The notes under the pieces: model-generated
The model's database searches: none
The model's input: only the letters and a program-made list of their open reading frames with translations
Told to the model about the DNA's origin: nothing
Translations under genes and position numbers: made by a program
NCBI GenBank assembly: GCA_041675285.1
Contig: JBAYTZ010000004.1
Span: 62,001-126,000, forward strand
DNA from: Candidatus Delongbacteria bacterium
GTDB taxonomy: Bacteria; CAIWAD01
Reading direction: 5' to 3'
Length of the DNA: 64,000 nucleotides
Part shown: positions 60,683 through 64,000 of the stretch, piece by piece
Position numbering within the stretch: position 1 is the first letter of the stretch
Layout: each line of letters opens with the position of its first letter

Positions 60683-61338
60683 CGGCCGGCTCCGCGGTTG
60701 GCCAGGTAGAGGAAGAGGCCCGAGAGCACGGTCATCAGCAGCACCAGCGCGTGGGCCGCGCCCCACTCGCCGCTGCCCGCCAGGCTGTAGATGGCCAGCG
60801 GCATGGTGGCCGTGCGGCCGGGAATGTTGCCCGCCAGCATCAGCGTGGCGCCGAACTCGCCCATGGCGCGGGCGAAGGCCAGGGCCGTGCCCGCCCAGAG
60901 GCCGCGCCGGGCCAGCGGCAGCAGCACGCGCAGGGTGGTGGACCACTCCGAGTGCCCGCAGCAGGTGGAGGCCCGCAGCAGGTTCTCGTCCACGGACTCG
61001 AAGGCGGCACGTGCGGTCTTGATCAACAGGGGCAGGGCCACCACGTAGGAGGCCAGCGCCGCGCCCTGCCAGGTGAAAACCACGCTCCAGCCCGTGGCGG
61101 CGAAGAGCGGGCCGCCCAGCCAGCCGTGGCGACCGAAGAGCAGCACCAGGTAGTAGCCCGTGACGGTGGGCGGCAGGACCAGCGGCAGGGTCAGCAGCAC
61201 GTCCAACAGCTCCTTGCCGCGGAAACGGCGCCGCGCCAGCAGCCAGGCCAGCGGAAGACCGGTGAGCACCACCAGCAGGGTGGCTGTGAAGGCCACCTGG
61301 AGGCTGAGTCGGATGCTGCTGAGAATGGCGTCGTCCAT
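60673..61338 (-). CDS. modB: Molybdate ABC transporter permease ModB
   Basis: A 221-residue inner-membrane permease with five to six helices (LQVAFTATLLVVLTGLPLAWLLA, DVLLTLPLVLPPTVTGYYLVLLFG, VVFTWQGAALASYVVALPLLI and AHALVLLMTVLSGLFLYLA). The coupling segment MGEFGATLMLAGNIPGRTATMPLAIY is the ModB signature that contacts the ATPase. It begins 81 bases after modA and overlaps modC. Transports MoO4(2-), possibly also WO4(2-). Confidence 0.94.
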   Translation of the reverse strand: MDDAILSSIRLSLQVAFTATLLVVLTGLPLAWLLARRRFRGKELLDVLLTLPLVLPPTVTGYYLVLLFGRHGWLGGPLFAATGWSVVFTWQGAALASYVVALPLLIKTARAAFESVDENLLRASTCCGHSEWSTTLRVLLPLARRGLWAGTALAFARAMGEFGATLMLAGNIPGRTATMPLAIYSLAGSGEWGAAHALVLLMTVLSGLFLYLANRGAGRWL

Positions 61339-61419
61339 GGACCCAGAGTAGCGTTTTCCGTCCGGCGCCGGGCGGGGTCCCGGGCCGTGAGACAGGCGGA
61401 TCCGCCGGCCGGCTGTCGC

Positions 61420-62214
61420 TCAGCGCGTGGCCCGCTGGAAGCCGTGGCGGCCCAGGATCTCCTGCCCCGCTTCGGAGAGCAGCAGGCTCAGGAAGGCGCG
61501 GGCCTGGGCTTGGTGCGGCGTGCCGCGCACCACGGCGGCGGGGTAGACGATGGGCGTGTGGCTGGCATCCTGCGCCTGGGCCACCAGCCGGACCTCATGC
61601 GGGCGCGAGGCCGCGTCCGTGGCGTAGACCACGCCGGCGTCCACCTCGCCGCGGGCCACCCAGTCCAGCACCTGGCGGGCGTTCTCGGCGTAGATCAGCT
61701 TGCGCTCCAGGGCCGGCAGCAGCTTGTGGAAGAGGAGGACCTCCCGGGCGTAGCGGCCGACAGGCACGCTGCGCGGATTCCCCACGGCGATGCGCTGCAC
61801 GTCCTTGTGGCTCAGGCCCTTGAAGGACGCCAGCCGACTGTGGGAGGCGGCAGGCACCACCAGCACGAGCTGGTTGCCCGCGAAATTGGCGCGGGAATCG
61901 GGCAGCAGGAGGCCGCGCCGCTCGGCCTCGTCGACATCCTGTTGGGCCGCGGAGGCGAACACGTCCACCGGCGCGCCGCCGATGAGCTGCTGCAGCAGCT
62001 GGCCCGACGCGCCGAAGTTGAACAGCACGCCGACGCCGCTCTGCTTCTCGTAGAGTGCGCCCAGCTCTTCGAAGGCATTCTTCAGGCTGATGGCCGCGGA
62101 GACGGTGATCTCCACCCGCTCCGCCGCGCGGACCGAAGTGGGGGTTCCGCCCAGGATGGCCGGGAGCAGGATCAACAACAAGGTGGATGAAAGGAATGCT
62201 CGGCGAGAACTCAT
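61420..62214 (-). CDS. modA: Molybdate-binding periplasmic protein ModA
   Basis: A 264-residue solute-binding protein with a signal peptide (AFLSSTLLLILLPAILGG). Family blocks: VSAAISLKNAFEELGALYEKQSGV, FNFGASGQLLQQLIGGAPVDVFASA, VGNPRSVPVGRYAREVL and VDAGVVYATDA. The Ser/Ala/Tyr positions that bind oxyanion (ISLKN, GASG, VYATD) are present. The ATG overlaps the fic stop codon (ATGA), an unexpected coupling. First mod gene of modABC-MOSC. Confidence 0.94.
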   Translation of the reverse strand: MSSRRAFLSSTLLLILLPAILGGTPTSVRAAERVEITVSAAISLKNAFEELGALYEKQSGVGVLFNFGASGQLLQQLIGGAPVDVFASAAQQDVDEAERRGLLLPDSRANFAGNQLVLVVPAASHSRLASFKGLSHKDVQRIAVGNPRSVPVGRYAREVLLFHKLLPALERKLIYAENARQVLDWVARGEVDAGVVYATDAASRPHEVRLVAQAQDASHTPIVYPAAVVRGTPHQAQARAFLSLLLSEAGQEILGRHGFQRATR

Positions 62215-63410
62215 GGCTCCGGTCTTTCGCTGGAGAGAGTGAAGAGTCGCACGTAGTCCTGGAAGATGAACAGGCGGTTGCGCTTCTGTCCTGTCATCTC
62301 GCGCATGATGCCCAGGCGGACGAAGTCGGTGATCAGGGCCGTGGCCGTGTTGGTCGGGACGGCCAGCCGCTCGGCCACTGTCCGGATGGTCACGACGGGG
62401 CTTTGGTACAGCAGGCGCAAGAGCCGCTGGGCATTGGCCTGGCGTCGCCCGTGAAAGGTGGGGAGAAGCGTGCGCTCAATCCGCTCCTTCAACGCCAGGA
62501 TGTCTTTGAAGACCTGGATGGACTGGCTCGCGGTTTCCTGGACTCCCACGAGGAAGAAGCGCAGCCAGGGTTCCAGGCGACTTGTGTCACGCACCCCCAT
62601 CAGTTGGTCGTAGTACTCGCCTTTGTGGCGCTCGAAGAAATCCGAAAGGTAGAGCGCGGGTTTGGCCAGCAGGCCGAAGTGGACCAGATAGAGCACGATC
62701 AGCAGTCGCCCCAGCCGGCCGTTGCCGTCGTTGAAAGGATGGATGGTCTCAAACTGGTAGTGAATGAGCGCGATGCGGATCAGGTGTGGCACATGGATGC
62801 GCTCGTTGTGCAGGAAGAGCTCCAGATCGCTCATCAGGGCCGGGACGTGGGACGGGTGCGGAGGAACAAAGGTCGCGTGCTTCAGGCTGGGACCGATCCA
62901 GTTCTGGCCGGTGCGGAACTCCCCCGGTTGCCGCGCCTGGCCCCGCCCGCTCTGCAACAGGATGGCGTGAGTCTCACGGAGGAGGCGATTGGAGAGCGGC
63001 AGCGTCGGCAATTGACCGATGGCGTGGTGGACGGCCTGGATGTAGTTGTGGACCTCCGTCCAATCATCCCGCCGCTCTGGATTCAGGTCCTGTTCTTCCA
63101 CAAGAGCCTCTTCCAGATTCGTGCGCGTGCCCTCGATGCGGCTTGACGTGGTGGCTTCCTTGGCCACGTGCATGCGGATGAAGAAGTCGACGTCGGGGAT
63201 GAGTTGGGAGAAGGCGTTCAGCTCGCCCAACAGGCGAGTCGCCTCCTCGAGCAGAGTCAAGGTGCGGGGGTCGCTGAGGATCCACTCGCGGTTGATGGGT
63301 TCGGGCAGAAAGCTGCTGTACTGGTACTGGACTTCGCGGCGTCCGGCCTGAAAGGTCTTGAGGTCGGCAGGGTCCCCGGGTTGGAGAGGTTTTGGCGCGT
63401 CAGTTGACAT
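62211..63410 (-). CDS. Fic-family protein with intrinsic inhibitory motif and C-terminal HTH
   Basis: A 399-residue Fic protein, which would transfer AMP (or another nucleotide part) to hydroxyls of target proteins. The catalytic loop HPFNDGNGRLGR is intact, including the His and the anion-binding GNG. The inhibitory motif TTSSRIEGT near residue 90 lies N-terminal to the Fic core, making it a class II (self-inhibited) enzyme. The C-terminus has a winged-helix segment (VVTIRTVAERLAVPTNTATALITDFVRLGIMRE), so it may bind DNA, perhaps its own promoter. ATG 63410 lies in one arm of an inverted repeat. Translationally coupled to modA. Confidence 0.93.
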   Translation of the reverse strand: MSTDAPKPLQPGDPADLKTFQAGRREVQYQYSSFLPEPINREWILSDPRTLTLLEEATRLLGELNAFSQLIPDVDFFIRMHVAKEATTSSRIEGTRTNLEEALVEEQDLNPERRDDWTEVHNYIQAVHHAIGQLPTLPLSNRLLRETHAILLQSGRGQARQPGEFRTGQNWIGPSLKHATFVPPHPSHVPALMSDLELFLHNERIHVPHLIRIALIHYQFETIHPFNDGNGRLGRLLIVLYLVHFGLLAKPALYLSDFFERHKGEYYDQLMGVRDTSRLEPWLRFFLVGVQETASQSIQVFKDILALKERIERTLLPTFHGRRQANAQRLLRLLYQSPVVTIRTVAERLAVPTNTATALITDFVRLGIMREMTGQKRNRLFIFQDYVRLFTLSSERPEP

Positions 63411-63506
63411 GGGAGTGACTCTTGTTTCATATGACGGCCAGTAATTGAAATAAGATTGGAGCTAATGTCAACTGCTGCCCGACTCTGGGGTGCTAACTGG
63501 CCGTCA
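63401..63506. promoter_or_regulatory. Two interleaved perfect inverted repeats at the fic start
   Basis: CAGTTGACAT (63401-63410, covering the fic ATG) pairs with ATGTCAACTG (63465-63474); the latter gives a TTGACA on the fic strand and could be the -35 box. TGACGGCCAGT (63432-63442) pairs with ACTGGCCGTCA (63496-63506), which encodes the last residues and the stop of dnaE. The four arms alternate. A small palindrome, TCATATGA, lies at 63427-63434. Operator, pseudoknot or recombination scar are all possible. Confidence 0.45.
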
Positions 63507-64000
63507 CCCGGTGGCCCACCAGCCGCTCCTTCAGGGCGCCCAGGAACTCCGGCGTGATGGCCACCTTGAACTTGCCGCTCTTGAAGTGGACGGCCTGGCC
63601 GTCGGCGGCCACCAGGCGGAAGAAGACCTCGCCCTCGCCCTTGTGCTGGCGCAGCAGGGTTTCCAGGCCGTCCAGCTGGACGGGATCCAAGTGGCGCTTG
63701 TCCAGCTCGATGGTCAGGCGCTTGGCGGCGCGCTCCAGCAGCTCGCTGAGCGGATAGGCCTGCTCGACGATGAGGATCCGGTCGTTCTCGTCCTTGACGC
63801 TGAGCCGGCCGCGCAGGGCGCAGAGCGCGTCCTTGCGCAGGGCGTCGCCCGCCAGACCCAGCTGCTCCTCGAAGGCCATGAATTTCAGGCTGCCGCCGAA
63901 ATCGTCGATGGCGCCCAGGGCCATCTTCTTGTCCTTTTTGTTGATCAACGTGCGGAAGGCGCTGATCATGCCGCAGACCAAGAGCTGCGCGCCGTCGCCC
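63493..64000 (-). CDS. dnaE: DNA polymerase III alpha subunit, C-terminal part (truncated by window edge)
   Basis: The last 168 codons of an open frame that continues past the window edge. The sequence (LLVCGMISAFRTLINKKDKKMALGAIDDFGG ... VFEEQ-like MAFEEQLG) is the OB-fold near the C-terminus of DnaE, followed by the tail domain (ALRGRLSVKDENDRILIVEQAYPLSELLERAAKRLTIELD). DnaE is the replicative polymerase catalytic chain; this tail contacts tau and single-stranded DNA. The catalytic PHP and palm domains lie outside. Stop at 63493, in one arm of the inverted repeat shared with the fic promoter region. Confidence 0.88.
   Translation of the reverse strand, partial: GDGAQLLVCGMISAFRTLINKKDKKMALGAIDDFGGSLKFMAFEEQLGLAGDALRKDALCALRGRLSVKDENDRILIVEQAYPLSELLERAAKRLTIELDKRHLDPVQLDGLETLLRQHKGEGEVFFRLVAADGQAVHFKSGKFKVAITPEFLGALKERLVGHRVTAS

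Noticed and set aside
42399..62590. TGTGTCACA-like words as CRP/FNR sites
   Set aside because: CRP sites need TGTGA and TCACA six bases apart. Here the halves are fused around one base and most copies lie inside genes.
1..64000. rRNA, tRNA, CRISPR arrays, prophage or replication origin
   Set aside because: No conserved RNA segments, regularly spaced repeats, phage structural genes or DnaA-box clusters were seen by eye; small tRNAs could be missed without a covariance search.

Overview
The window is about two-thirds G+C by eye, densely coded on both strands, and carries no rRNA, tRNA or CRISPR array that I can see. A canonical type IX secretion tail (WPNPFNP at 45622-45642), outer-membrane beta-barrels, TonB-like proteins, large secreted beta-rich proteins, a fused isobutyryl-CoA mutase and a huge multiheme cytochrome cluster point to a diderm of the wider FCB superphylum, probably an uncultivated candidate lineage. 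I cannot name the phylum; this is inference from gene content.

Layout. 0-1 kb: a type II toxin-antitoxin pair (TumE-like toxin with HVO_A0114-like antitoxin). 1-2.7 kb: a secreted protein with two PPC-like domains. 3.2-6.5 kb: a MacAB-like efflux operon, then a HAD phosphatase. 7.4-11.1 kb: a giant secreted subtilisin-like protease. 11.4-12.1 kb: an IS200-like insertion whose transposase has lost its catalytic tyrosine. 12.1-15.4 kb: icmF. 15.4-19.8 kb: Ada repair protein, a lipoprotein, a TPR-like protein and an M23 peptidase.

19.8-37.3 kb is the centrepiece: twelve genes, nearly all with overlapping stop and start codons from 23.6 kb on, encoding a complete candidate extracellular electron transfer chain. 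It has inner-membrane cytochrome b / multiheme c modules (one set as three genes, a second set fused into one polypeptide), periplasmic multiheme cytochromes, two NHL beta-propellers, an outer-membrane barrel with 18-heme and 12-heme partners (a porin-cytochrome conduit), and a four-domain rhodanese lipoprotein. I count 64 CXXCH plus 7 CX3CH/CX4CH sites. The first cytochrome is interrupted by an in-frame UGA followed, after exactly 11 nt, by a bacterial SECIS-like hairpin. It is therefore a strong selenoprotein candidate, an outer-surface Sec-containing multiheme cytochrome lipoprotein next to a rhodanese, and is the most exciting item here.

37.4-49.2 kb: an AlkD-like glycosylase, small membrane proteins, a Kup K+ transporter, an ECF sigma / membrane protein / TonB-domain lipoprotein operon, a second TonB-domain protein, a frameshifted type IX-secreted protein, an MFS transporter and FabV. 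49.4-54.6 kb: a fixCXAB-acyl-CoA dehydrogenase operon, which would feed acyl-CoA electrons to quinone. With icmF and FabV this suggests branched or short-chain acyl-CoA metabolism whose electrons could leave through the cytochrome conduit (inference). 54.7-64 kb: a transglutaminase-like TPR protein, a barrel-like protein, a fic-modA-modB-modC-MOSC molybdate operon and the 3' end of dnaE.

A short near-palindrome, GTGWCAC (usually YGTGWCACR), recurs about 20 times, often by way of rare codons, and may be a genome-wide functional site.
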